Translations under genes and position numbers: made by a program
Assembly: GCA_964606895.1 (NCBI GenBank)
Contig: CAZSHX010000063.1
Location: 1-28,619 of the forward strand
Origin: CAZSHX01 sp964606895
GTDB taxonomy: Bacteria; Bacteroidota; Ignavibacteria; Kapaibacteriales; UBA2268
Length of the DNA stretch: 28,619 nucleotides
Direction of reading: 5' to 3'
In this document: piece by piece, positions 8,920 through 16,724 of the stretch
Numbering within the stretch: position 1 is the stretch's first letter
How the letters are laid out: each line of letters opens with the position of its first letter
Notes under the pieces: generated by a model
Seen by the model: only the letters and a program-made list of their open reading frames with translations
Databases searched by the model: none
What the model was told of the DNA's origin: nothing

Positions 8920-8951
8920 CAAGAAATCATGATTTGAAATACAACCAAAAA

Positions 8952-9085
8952 TTGCATCAATTGCATTCCAATGATGCAAAAGATGCAATGATTCAAAAAT
9001 CGTTATTTTGAATAATATCAATAGGTTATGCGAAAAAAAATTACATCTTCTGCATTATTATTTTGAGGATGCAATGCAATTTGGG
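8952..9085 (+). repeat. Composite repeat unit A2
   Basis: Second TGCAT-bordered unit of locus A, beginning TTGCATCAATTGCATTCC and ending ATGCAATGCAATTTGGG. The core, TCGTTATTTTGAATAATATC then AATAGGTTATG, matches units B1, B2, C1, C2 and C3. Its last base abuts the stop codon of the ATPase gene on the opposite strand, so the repeat forms the immediate 3' flank of that gene. Confidence 0.8.
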
Positions 9086-10771
9086 TTATGATTTAGTTTT
9101 ATTATATAGCTCTTCGATTCTTTGCTTCAGTTCATAATAAATTTCGGGAGTAAGGGCATTTCTAAGGTTATCAAGAAATTGGTTAAGAGTAGTATATTCT
9201 TTCGAATCGAGAACTCCGTCTTCCATGAATTGTTCAAAAGTTGCCATAAACTCTTTGGAGACCAAATTTGTTCGATTGATTTCCTCTACCTTTTTTAGCT
9301 GGTCGTTGATAAACAGAATCAGAAAGGAAGTTTCTTCGTAGTTAACCTTTCGTTTTAGAATCAGTTGCTCAAGGTTGATTTTGTATTTTATAATCAAATT
9401 TAAAGCTTCATCGTGGCTTATTTCAAAGCTCCTGAACTTTTCTATGACATTCAAAATATCAATCTCAAGATTTGAAATAAATCTTCGTTTCTTCATAACA
9501 AAAAGCCAGCCACCCAAACCTGATACAAAGGCAAAGATAAGTGCAACAGTGATTTCGCTGAACATTCCGGTACTGACCATAGCTAAATAGCCATTGTAGA
9601 AGAAACTCGTTTTGGGTTCGATACCCTCGTTTTCGGCGGCTGAAACCAAATCGTCAAAATCATGTCTGGAAAATGGTTTTGCAGGTTTGTAGGAATTAAC
9701 GTGCAAAACAAAGGAACCGATATATTTTTCAAAATCAGAAGGTTTAAGTTGTTTATTGATGGTTGACCATTGTCCCAGAGTGAAACCGATGTCATAATTT
9801 TTAGCAATTAATTCATTGGCATCATTGAAAAAGTAAATAAGCTTTTTAATGTGTTCGGGCGGAAGTTTCAGCTTATCTCTTTTCTTTTTAATGTAGAGCA
9901 TAAATTCCTTGAAATCGGGATTCAAAGCGAATCTTTCGCCCAATCTGCGGATATGCTCATTATTGAAATCAATTGTGTTGCCTACGCCGGTGTGGGTAAC
10001 GGAAATGAGATAGAAGTTGTTAGGAATTTTAATTTCACGGTCATAACCTTCGATAAAATTCTTATAGTCGGGATTATCCATCTCGTTCCAAACAGCAGAG
10101 CCAAAGAACGTTTCGGGATATATTTTGTCAACGTCGTCAATAATGAAAACGAAGTTCTTATCGGGATTGGCAAAACATTCTTCATAGAATTTCAGCAGTC
10201 GTCCTTTGATAAATTTAGTTTCTGTGTTATAGCCAATCCATTCTTTATGGAATTCAACTTCCATTTTCTGGACGCAAAGCAGTGAAAGAATTCGGTTCGG
10301 ATTTCCGGCAATAATTTTAGATACGCGATCAACCAAAGTTGATTTGCCGGAACCTGTAACTCCGGCGATAATTATTGAGTGCTTTGAGATTAACGGAGAC
10401 AAAAAGCGGAATAGCTTTTCTTCTTCCCAGTCCGGTAGAAAAGGGTCAGAAAGCAACTGCCATACGGGAAGAGTATCATTGTCATGCTTGTGAATTACTT
10501 TGTAAATACTATCAACTCCGTAAAATTTCTTTTCAAGGGTGACGAATTTATGCTTCTCTAAAATATCTGATGGAAAATCCAGCCCCTTGGATTTTATTAT
10601 GCTGTCCGGAAAAAAGCCGTTAGCCACAAGCAAGGTGTCAAGTTCGTACCAGAATGGGTCAACTTGGTTTTTTAATCCTTCCTTGAAAGCAAAAAGCAAT
10701 ATTAGTGCAGAAAGCAAAAATACCGGAACCATATAAGAAAGTTTTTTCCAATTTATATTAATTTTTCTCAT
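9086..10771 (-). CDS. Membrane-anchored P-loop ATPase of unknown function
   Basis: A 561-residue protein with a hydrophobic segment at residues 13-29 (MVPVFLLSALILLFAF). Walker A is GVTGSGKST (137-145), Walker B is FVFIIDDVD (207-215), and a possible sensor region is YLISVTHTG (about 254-262). A second hydrophobic segment at about 406-426 is followed by KKRRF, and the last 130 residues are acidic and helical. The layout recalls membrane P-loop ATPases such as the KAP family, but I cannot place it firmly. AAGGA precedes the ATG, which lies 27 bp after the plsY stop, so it is the last gene of a maf-plsY-ATPase operon. By the positive-inside rule both termini look cytoplasmic, which would leave the ATPase domain outside unless one segment does not cross the membrane. 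Confidence 0.8.
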   Translation of the reverse strand: MRKININWKKLSYMVPVFLLSALILLFAFKEGLKNQVDPFWYELDTLLVANGFFPDSIIKSKGLDFPSDILEKHKFVTLEKKFYGVDSIYKVIHKHDNDTLPVWQLLSDPFLPDWEEEKLFRFLSPLISKHSIIIAGVTGSGKSTLVDRVSKIIAGNPNRILSLLCVQKMEVEFHKEWIGYNTETKFIKGRLLKFYEECFANPDKNFVFIIDDVDKIYPETFFGSAVWNEMDNPDYKNFIEGYDREIKIPNNFYLISVTHTGVGNTIDFNNEHIRRLGERFALNPDFKEFMLYIKKKRDKLKLPPEHIKKLIYFFNDANELIAKNYDIGFTLGQWSTINKQLKPSDFEKYIGSFVLHVNSYKPAKPFSRHDFDDLVSAAENEGIEPKTSFFYNGYLAMVSTGMFSEITVALIFAFVSGLGGWLFVMKKRRFISNLEIDILNVIEKFRSFEISHDEALNLIIKYKINLEQLILKRKVNYEETSFLILFINDQLKKVEEINRTNLVSKEFMATFEQFMEDGVLDSKEYTTLNQFLDNLRNALTPEIYYELKQRIEELYNKTKS

Positions 10772-10798
10772 GAGACTGTCCTTATTTGAAAAATTGCC

Positions 10799-11428
10799 CT
10801 ATTCATCTTTTTTTAATAATGAAGATTTAAGCAGGTCAATGAAAGGTCCGATATGTTTGAGGAAAATGAGCAAACAAACAGCACCGCTTGCTAAAATGAT
10901 ATTAAGCTTTGAAGCAGGAATCATGTTGAAGATTGCAACAAATTTCTCGGGAGTGTAATAAATCAAAAGAGTTGTAAAAATTGTCGCCACAATATTTCCA
11001 ACATGAATATCTTTTTTAATCATATACATACCCGCAACCCAGAGCAATCCCCAAAAAATGATTACAATTGGATTAATCATGATGAAAGCTCCGGCAGTTG
11101 AAGCCAAACCTCTGCCACCTTTGAATTTTAGAAAAGGATTGAAATTATGTCCCATTACAACAAAGAAAGCCGCTGAGGATGCCCAGAAAATATCGTTATT
11201 TGACATAAGCCGTGTAATTAAAACGGCGGCTACTCCCTTTAAAAAATCTCCAAGAAACACGTAAATACCGATTGATTTTTTATTGGTGATTTCGTAGCTG
11301 TTCATTGCTCCGATATTTCCTGTTCCGCTAACCCTCACATCTAATCCGCTTGCTTTCCTGACGAAGATTAAAGCAAAAGGGATACATCCCAAAAAGAAGC
11401 TGATTGGTATTATCAAATAATTTATCAT
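10799..11428 (-). CDS. plsY: Acyl-phosphate:glycerol-3-phosphate acyltransferase PlsY
   Basis: A 209-residue integral membrane enzyme transferring an acyl group from acyl-phosphate to glycerol-3-phosphate, the first step of phospholipid synthesis. The three PlsY loop motifs are present: SGTGNIGAMN, GHNFNPFLKFKGGRGLAST and a GNIVATIF segment, between several hydrophobic helices starting at INYLIIPISFFLGCIPFALI. I chose the ATG at 11428 rather than an upstream in-frame start because AAGGA lies just before it and its ATG overlaps the maf stop as ATGA. This overlap suggests translational coupling. The C-terminus ends LLKSSLLKKDE. Its downstream neighbour is a membrane ATPase gene. Confidence 0.95.
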   Translation of the reverse strand: MINYLIIPISFFLGCIPFALIFVRKASGLDVRVSGTGNIGAMNSYEITNKKSIGIYVFLGDFLKGVAAVLITRLMSNNDIFWASSAAFFVVMGHNFNPFLKFKGGRGLASTAGAFIMINPIVIIFWGLLWVAGMYMIKKDIHVGNIVATIFTTLLIYYTPEKFVAIFNMIPASKLNIILASGAVCLLIFLKHIGPFIDLLKSSLLKKDE

Positions 11429-12039
11429 AAAGTATTCCTTATAAATGATTTTAAACTTGTGTAGAGCAGTTCCAAAGGTAAGCCGACAATATTGTAGTAA
11501 CATCCTTTAATATTTGAAATGAAAACAGCACCGAAATCATCCTGAATACCGTAAGCTCCGGCTTTGTCCAGCGGTGAACCGGTTTCGACATAAGCATAAA
11601 TCTCTTTGTCGTCAAGTTCACGGAAAGTAACATCGGTTTCCTGAACAGCAGAAAACGAACGCATGGTTTGAGATTCTACCAAAGCGATTCCGGTAAATAC
11701 AATATGTGTTCTGCCGCTCAATGTTTTGAGCATTCGAAAGGCATCATCTTTGTCAGTCGGTTTATTCAGAATATTACTGTCAAGAACGACAATTGTGTCT
11801 GCTCCGATAACTATTGAATTTTGTTCTTGGTTTTCGGCAACTTCCACGGCTTTTAATAATGCAAGCTTGCCGGCATATTTTTCGGCATTATTTCCCACTT
11901 CAATCGTTTTCTCGTCAAGTGTAGGAGGAAAAATGGTGAAATCAAATCCTAATTGCCGGAGAAGTAGATTTCTTCTTGGCGATTTGGACGCAAGAATCAG
12001 AGGGAGCTTGAGCTCTATTAAATTCGTAATATCAAACAT
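11425..12039 (-). CDS. maf: Maf-family nucleoside triphosphate pyrophosphatase
   Basis: A 204-residue cytoplasmic house-cleaning enzyme that hydrolyses non-canonical nucleoside triphosphates to monophosphates. Family signatures are plain: the N-terminal ILASKSPRRNLLLRQLGF (SxRR phosphate-binding loop), the central GADTIVV, KPTDKDDAFRMLKTLSGR and HIVFTG, and ETGSPLDKAGAYGIQD near the C-terminus. Length is normal for the family. It is the first gene of the operon with plsY (ATGA overlap) and the P-loop ATPase. The upstream gap of about 150 bp to the coaX terminator should contain its promoter. Confidence 0.95.
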   Translation of the reverse strand: MFDITNLIELKLPLILASKSPRRNLLLRQLGFDFTIFPPTLDEKTIEVGNNAEKYAGKLALLKAVEVAENQEQNSIVIGADTIVVLDSNILNKPTDKDDAFRMLKTLSGRTHIVFTGIALVESQTMRSFSAVQETDVTFRELDDKEIYAYVETGSPLDKAGAYGIQDDFGAVFISNIKGCYYNIVGLPLELLYTSLKSFIRNTL

Positions 12040-12201
12040 GTTTTTTATATTTTAATGAAGTATCATATTTCTAAACTATGAAATTAACAATATTTGCATT
12101 AAAATAATAGAAAAAATATAAGTTTATATAATATTTTGTAACATTTATATTAATCTATTCGTATTTGCTTTTGTAGTCAACCTTAAAATTATCGAAAAAA
12201 A

Positions 12202-12234
12202 AAATCCCCGTTTGCAAAAAACAATCGGGGATTT
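12202..12234 (-). terminator. Rho-independent terminator of the coaX operon
   Basis: Inverted repeat AAATCCCCG (12202-12210) and CGGGGATTT (12226-12234). Read on the minus strand after the coaX stop, the stem is followed by a run of about ten T. The T-rich right side (ATTTTTG) could also give weak termination in the other direction. It closes the rpiB-bshB1-birA-coaX operon and separates it from maf. Confidence 0.85.
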
Positions 12235-12260
12235 TTGTTTATTTCCTTTATTCGGGAAAA

Positions 12261-14516
12261 CTATACTATTCTTTTAGGTCTTCCTGCTTTTCTTTTTACC
12301 GGGGTCTCGTCAACATCAATCGGATAGTTTGATGCATTGGGTAATTCATCACTTTCAATTGGACGGATAACCTTTTCTTCAACAACAGGTGAAGTAAATT
12401 GCTCTTCTACTATATCATTTGACATAGTTTCTGCTTCTAAAGCCGCCTCGGCAGATGCTTCGGCAAGCATTAAGCGTTTTTCTTCAAGTTTTTGTCTTTG
12501 TCTTTCTTTAAGTCTTGCAATCGCAATTTCTTTATAAGTTAATTCTCGTGGTTCGTTGCTGATACCGTCTTTTCGGTTTTGTGCACTTTTTGCATTATCA
12601 GATGGGAGTGCATAAGCTACCACAGATTTCTTCTGTCTTCCTCTTTTTTTCGGTCCGGCAAGTAATTTTGCCGCATTATCTGCTTCAATCTGCTCGCGAG
12701 TTCTTCTGATTCTTTTTGGCGGAGCTAAAGTTTCAACGACTTTTTTCTGTCTTCCTCTTTTTTTTGGTCCTGCAAGTAATTTTGCCGCATTATCTGCTTC
12801 AATCTGCTCGCGGGTTCTTCTCACTCGTTTATTCGGAGCAGGTGTTATTTCAACTTTTGGGGCAGATGCACTTTGAGATTTTCTGCCTCTTTTTTTCGGT
12901 CCGGCTAAAAGTGCCGCCGCTTTGTCTGCTTCAATCTGTTCGACAGTACGTCTGACTCTTCTGTGAACCATCCCCTGTTCATCAATTATCGGTTTTGATG
13001 GTGGAGAAATAACACTCTGTTCATCAGTTGCGGGTTTTGATGGTGGAGAAATAATACCTTGTCTCATCAAACCTCTCAATTTAGCACCTTCCAGAAGAAT
13101 AGCCATTTTTTCAGCTTCTATTTGTGCTCTGGTTTTGATGATTCTTTTTACTTCATTATTATTATCTGATGCACTTTGAGGTTTTCTTCCTCTTTTTTTC
13201 GGTCCTGCTAAGAGTGCCGCCGCTTTGTCTGCTTCAATCTGCTCATAGGTTCTTCTCACTCGTTTTTTTTGGGTGGCTTTTACTTTTACTTTTGAAACTG
13301 ATGCATTTTTAGGTTTTCTTCCTCTTTTTTTCGGTCCGGCAAGTAATTTAGCGGCGTTATCAGCTATAATCTGTTCACGGGTTCTTCTCGCTCGTTTATT
13401 TGGAGCGGCTGTAACTTCATTTTTGGGAGCAGGTGTAACTTCAACTTTGGGAGCAGGTGCAGTAAACTGAGGTTTTGTTTCCGTGATTATAGGTCTAACC
13501 GACCTGAATCCGGCTTTTGCCTCTGCCATCATTTCTTTTGTTCTTCTGAATCTTTTACCCGGAGAGCTGAATTCTTGCTGAGCAGGAGTTTGCTCAACAG
13601 GTGCAGGAACAACGGGATTTTTTACTTCAGGTTGAACTGTCTTAGGAATTTCTTTTTTAACTTCAACTACTTTAACTGGTTCTTTATGTGCCTCATCATG
13701 AGCATCTCTTTTGCGTTCTCTTTTAGTCGGTTCGTCTGCCAATGAGGCGATACCGTCCAGAACTAAATTTTTATAAGGCTGAATGTCATCCCTCCAGTTT
13801 TTCATCAGGTCATAAACTATTTTTGCATAACCACCGGTAAAAAGAATAGGTAACTCATTTCCATTGAAAATATCTCGTTCGAAAGTAGTTATCAGTTCTT
13901 TCAATCCGCCAACCACAGATGCAAGTATTCCCGATTTAATAGAATCGGTTGAATTTTTACCAATCTGAATTTCGTACTGATTATTGAAAGTAACAAGCTC
14001 AAGGCTGGAAGTATAATCAAAAAGTGACCTCGCCATTGTGTAAAGCCCGGGGAAAATTCCTCCGCCCTTAACAACAGAAGCTCTATCAATAACATTTACA
14101 GTTATTGCAGTTCCGCAGTCTATAGTAATGAAAGGAGGATGATTGTAAATTTTGCCGCCAATCAAACCGAGAAGCCTGTCCGCACCGATACCTTTAACGA
14201 AAGAAGTATTAATTCTGTTTGTACTGCGAATCATAAACTCGATGTTTTTGACCTCGTACCTGTCGTGTTTGTTGTTGTAAGCAATGAATTCTTCGGATTG
14301 TTCTTCGTTTACACTTGAGTAAAAAATTACATCGGGATATTCATTTTTCATATCTCTGATTTTTTTGACTATTTGTTCAATCCATGGGTCGTTATAATCA
14401 TAGTTGAGATATTTGTTTTGAATAAGCATTTTGACTCTTGAATTTCCAAAATCAAGAGCAATGATATTTCTACGAATCGTGTTGCTATAATTCGTATCTG
14501 ATTGAGTTTCCATCAT
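12261..14516 (-). CDS. coaX: Type III pantothenate kinase with long basic AT-hook-like repeat tail
   Basis: Residues about 15-265 are a complete CoaX, which phosphorylates pantothenate in CoA synthesis: LDFGNSRVKMLI (phosphate motif), GADRLLGLIGG, TIDCGTAITVNVID and GGGIFPGL are all kept. The family is normally about 250-270 residues; this protein has 751. The extra tail holds six copies (12627-13396) of a roughly 29-residue repeat, RRTREQIEADNAAKLLAGP followed by KKRGRKPK or KKRGRQKK. One copy is degenerate, and a seventh weak copy (RRTKEMMAEAKAG) lies before them. The tail also has a charged helical stretch (LKERQRQKLEEKRLMLAEA) and ends KRKAGRPKRIV, an AT-hook-type GRP core. The start ATG at 14516 has AAAGG upstream and overlaps birA by 32 bp; a TTG one codon earlier is less likely. 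DNA binding by the tail is inference. Confidence 0.9.
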   Translation of the reverse strand: MMETQSDTNYSNTIRRNIIALDFGNSRVKMLIQNKYLNYDYNDPWIEQIVKKIRDMKNEYPDVIFYSSVNEEQSEEFIAYNNKHDRYEVKNIEFMIRSTNRINTSFVKGIGADRLLGLIGGKIYNHPPFITIDCGTAITVNVIDRASVVKGGGIFPGLYTMARSLFDYTSSLELVTFNNQYEIQIGKNSTDSIKSGILASVVGGLKELITTFERDIFNGNELPILFTGGYAKIVYDLMKNWRDDIQPYKNLVLDGIASLADEPTKRERKRDAHDEAHKEPVKVVEVKKEIPKTVQPEVKNPVVPAPVEQTPAQQEFSSPGKRFRRTKEMMAEAKAGFRSVRPIITETKPQFTAPAPKVEVTPAPKNEVTAAPNKRARRTREQIIADNAAKLLAGPKKRGRKPKNASVSKVKVKATQKKRVRRTYEQIEADKAAALLAGPKKRGRKPQSASDNNNEVKRIIKTRAQIEAEKMAILLEGAKLRGLMRQGIISPPSKPATDEQSVISPPSKPIIDEQGMVHRRVRRTVEQIEADKAAALLAGPKKRGRKSQSASAPKVEITPAPNKRVRRTREQIEADNAAKLLAGPKKRGRQKKVVETLAPPKRIRRTREQIEADNAAKLLAGPKKRGRQKKSVVAYALPSDNAKSAQNRKDGISNEPRELTYKEIAIARLKERQRQKLEEKRLMLAEASAEAALEAETMSNDIVEEQFTSPVVEEKVIRPIESDELPNASNYPIDVDETPVKRKAGRPKRIV
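12627..13396 (-). repeat. Six tandem-style repeats coding the CoaX tail
   Basis: In-gene repeats of about 85-95 bp separated by short linkers, at approximately 12627-12720, 12739-12832, 12877-12965, 13058-13149 (degenerate), 13178-13265 and 13311-13396. Each codes a TREQIEAD-type helix plus GPKKRGRK. Nucleotide identity between copies is visibly high (for example TTCCTCTTTTTTTCGGTCC recurs), so the copy number may vary by recombination. A smaller duplicated peptide, ISPPSKP, lies between the degenerate copy and the next. Confidence 0.85.
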
Positions 14517-15216
14517 CAATTACCTTTTGTTGTTGGTTGTTTATATTTATTAATAATAATCTTCCGTCGTCAAGCATTTTTTCTACTATCCAGATTCCTG
14601 TCTCTCCAACAATAGTAACTTCTTTTCCTTCGATGTGGAGTTCATCTTTCCAGAAATTAAACAATGCCTGAGTGTTTAATTTCAATAGATCCTGAAGATA
14701 ATAGACCATTAAATCAATTAATGTTTCTTTCTTTATATTATAACCAAGAAGTTTCAGCGAAGTTGCCAGTTCAGCAATTTCAGGTTGAAAAACCGTTTGG
14801 TTTACATTTATTCCTATACCTATAATTGTATAATTGCAGTGACTGCCAATAAAACCATTTTCAGCCAGAACGCCGCAAATCTTTTTAACCGTGCCGTCAT
14901 CCGATTTCACCATTATATCGTTTGGATATTTCAGGTGAAAAATATTCTTTCCGATTGCTTCGCTCATTGCATGCCTTGCCGCGATAGAGCCTATTGCCTG
15001 AAATGATACAATGTTTTCGATTGAAACAATTTCTTGATGGGAAATACCAAGCGAGCAATAAATATTCTCTTTTGGTTCGCCTAACCAATTCTTGTTGTTT
15101 CGTCCTCTGCCGTCTGTTTGAAAATCGGCAGTAACAAAAACATGGTTTTCCTTATTAAGCAAATCCTTTGCAATATCGTTGGTTGAAGTAATGCTTTTGA
15201 AATGATAGTGTTTCAT
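14485..15216 (-). CDS. birA: Biotin-[acetyl-CoA-carboxylase] ligase, monofunctional
   Basis: A 243-residue enzyme that activates biotin with ATP and attaches it to the biotin carboxyl carrier protein. Motifs: TSTNDIAKDLL at the N-terminus, QTDGRGRNNKNW (biotinyl-AMP loop), YCSLGI, LKYPNDIMV (the KWPND motif with Tyr for Trp), GIGINVNQ, and a C-terminal SH3-like part (KEVTIVGETGIWIVEKMLDDGRLLL). There is no N-terminal helix-turn-helix, so it is ligase-only and not a repressor. AAGGT lies eight bases before the ATG. The gene overlaps coaX by 32 bp and begins 11 bp after bshB1 ends; birA-coaX pairing is common and in some Proteobacteria the two are fused. Confidence 0.95.
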   Translation of the reverse strand: MKHYHFKSITSTNDIAKDLLNKENHVFVTADFQTDGRGRNNKNWLGEPKENIYCSLGISHQEIVSIENIVSFQAIGSIAARHAMSEAIGKNIFHLKYPNDIMVKSDDGTVKKICGVLAENGFIGSHCNYTIIGIGINVNQTVFQPEIAELATSLKLLGYNIKKETLIDLMVYYLQDLLKLNTQALFNFWKDELHIEGKEVTIVGETGIWIVEKMLDDGRLLLININNQQQKVIDDGNSIRYEL

Positions 15217-15227
15217 AAATTATTACC

Positions 15228-15977
15228 TTATAATAAAGCTGATAAATTATTCAATCCAACAGGTTCAACCGAATAGAACGGTTCTGCAAATCTTACACCG
15301 ATTAAAGTACCGAAATAAATTGCCCTCGCTTCAAGCTCTTCCAAAAACTCAGGTCTGGAAAGTCTTGTAACTGGTCCTTCGGGATCGGACTCTCCCGGAA
15401 CAAAGACCTGAGATGCATAAGCTTTGATTGATTTCATCTTGGTTTCAAAATGTTCGGAAACATCAACGAAAAAGTTTGGCTTTGCCTTAAATTCATAAGA
15501 CTGAAGATAGGCAAACATCTTCCTGATTCTCAATCTTTCCTGCTTTTGTCCCTCAAATTCAGTTTCGTATTTTATTAATCCGCTTTTAAACATCGCATTT
15601 CTAACTATCTGATGTGCGGCTTCATGGTCGGGATGTCTTTCGAAAGGAGGATTCATCAGAATAGCCGAAGGTCTGTATTTCCTAATGGCAACTATTGTCT
15701 TTTGAATAACTTCTTCATTCAGCTCCAGCCTTGTATCGGGAAAACGGAAATTTTCACGGTAACTGACTCCCAATATTTTTGCCGCTTTGTCTGCTTCTTT
15801 CAATCTTTGTTCGGGTGTTCCCCTTGAACCTGATTCACCGCGGGTGAAATCAACAATTGCAACCGTTTTGCCGCCTTTGACAAGTCCTGCAACAGTTCCT
15901 CCTGCCGAAAGCTCAACATCATCGGGATGTGCTCCGAAAGCAAGAACATCAACTTTATATTTATCTATATTATTCAT
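15228..15977 (-). CDS. bshB1: Bacillithiol biosynthesis deacetylase (LmbE/PIG-L family)
   Basis: A 249-residue zinc-dependent deacetylase that removes the acetyl group from GlcNAc-malate during bacillithiol synthesis. The zinc site AHPDDVE is near the N-terminus, with ERHPDHEAAH in the middle; RGESGSRGTPEQRLKEAD and PDTRLELNEE are typical of the BshB1 branch, as is the C-terminal YFGTLIGVRFAEPFYS. Length is normal. It begins 3 bp after rpiB ends and precedes birA by 11 bp, so it is in the middle of the operon. Other LmbE-family roles are possible, but the BshB1 pattern is strong. Confidence 0.9.
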   Translation of the reverse strand: MNNIDKYKVDVLAFGAHPDDVELSAGGTVAGLVKGGKTVAIVDFTRGESGSRGTPEQRLKEADKAAKILGVSYRENFRFPDTRLELNEEVIQKTIVAIRKYRPSAILMNPPFERHPDHEAAHQIVRNAMFKSGLIKYETEFEGQKQERLRIRKMFAYLQSYEFKAKPNFFVDVSEHFETKMKSIKAYASQVFVPGESDPEGPVTRLSRPEFLEELEARAIYFGTLIGVRFAEPFYSVEPVGLNNLSALL

Positions 15978-15980
15978 TAT

Positions 15981-16421
15981 TTATTTCTTTGTCAAAGTAT
16001 GTATTTTATCAACCCGAATCTGATGCCTGCTTGCTTCAAAATCGGTATTCAGAAAAACTGTTACAATTTCTTTTGCTGTTTCGACATCAATCAGCCTTGC
16101 ACCAAAATTCAAAACATTGGCATTATTATGCTCCCTGGCAAGTCTTGCCATTTCCACCGAACAGCAATTTGCGGCTCTGATGCCGTCCACTTTATTTGCC
16201 GTTATGTTTACTCCGATTCCTGTTCCGCAAATTATTATTCCGTAGTCAGCCTTGTGTTCGGCAACTGCAACAGCGGCAGAAAAAGCAAAATCAGGATAAT
16301 CAACAGACTCGGCTGACCAGCATCCGTAATCTGTTATATCATAGTTATTTTCTTTCAGCCATTGGGCAATGATTTGTTTATGTTCAAAACCAGCATGGTC
16401 AGAGGCAATTGCTATCTTCAT
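15981..16421 (-). CDS. rpiB: Ribose-5-phosphate isomerase B
   Basis: A 146-residue cytoplasmic enzyme interconverting ribose 5-phosphate and ribulose 5-phosphate in the pentose phosphate pathway. It matches the RpiB/LacAB family over its whole length: MKIAIASDHAGFEHK, DYGCWSAESVDYPDFA, IIICGTGIGVNITANKVDGIRAA (catalytic Cys in the CGTG loop) and REHNNANVLNFGARLI. It is the first gene of the rpiB-bshB1-birA-coaX operon, with its promoter expected in the AT-rich gap upstream that also contains DnaA-box-like sequences. Confidence 0.95.
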   Translation of the reverse strand: MKIAIASDHAGFEHKQIIAQWLKENNYDITDYGCWSAESVDYPDFAFSAAVAVAEHKADYGIIICGTGIGVNITANKVDGIRAANCCSVEMARLAREHNNANVLNFGARLIDVETAKEIVTVFLNTDFEASRHQIRVDKIHTLTKK

Positions 16422-16724
16422 AATTTATATATATTTACGAAAAAATTCGTTTCTATTGAAAAAGTTTTCAACAAAGTATCGAAAATTATCCTTTTTGAAT
16501 GTTAGTTATTTTCGAATTTAGTTGATAAATAAATTTGCATTGCTCGTTTTTCTACTTATCAACAATTGTTCACCGCTGTTAATAATTTTCCCTATACTTT
16601 TCAACATCATTCCACAAATGGTAAAAGTATTATTTTTTATTCACTTAAGCTGTCAATACAGTCGTTATCAACATTTCCACATGCTCTATATATAATCTTA
16701 TATTATATTTAAAACAAAAATTAT
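16422..16724. other. Non-coding region with DnaA-box-like cluster (candidate origin)
   Basis: An AT-rich 303-bp gap holding several 9-mers within one or two bases of TTATCCACA: TTATCAACA at 16556-16564 and 16665-16673, and TTTTCAACA at 16465-16473 and 16598-16606. There are partial boxes ATTCCACA (16609-16616) and TTTCCACA (16674-16681), all on the plus strand, and TTATCAACT on the minus strand (16520-16528). TATA-rich sequence follows at 16684-16720. This could be a replication origin, a DnaA-regulated promoter for rpiB, or chance in AT-rich DNA. The genes on both sides point the same way, and no dnaA or dnaN is near. Confidence 0.4.

Noticed and set aside
8489..9085. CRISPR-like array (leader followed by repeats)
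   Set aside because: Units are about 130 bp, spacers are 200 bp or more and contain palindromes, and there are no cas genes. It fits an interspersed repeat family better.
9851..10285. A 144-codon plus-strand frame opposite the membrane ATPase
   Set aside because: Lies wholly within the Walker A/B-bearing gene on the other strand, with no ribosome site or domain.
11429..11503. Upstream in-frame extension of plsY by 25 codons
   Set aside because: It would overlap maf deeply; the ATG at 11428 has AAGGA and the ATGA coupling overlap, and PlsY homologues start at the first membrane helix.
15228..16421. rpiB-bshB1-birA-coaX as a novel thiol/cofactor gene cluster
   Set aside because: Each gene is a known housekeeping function, and such cofactor groupings are ordinary in this lineage; only the CoaX tail is unusual.
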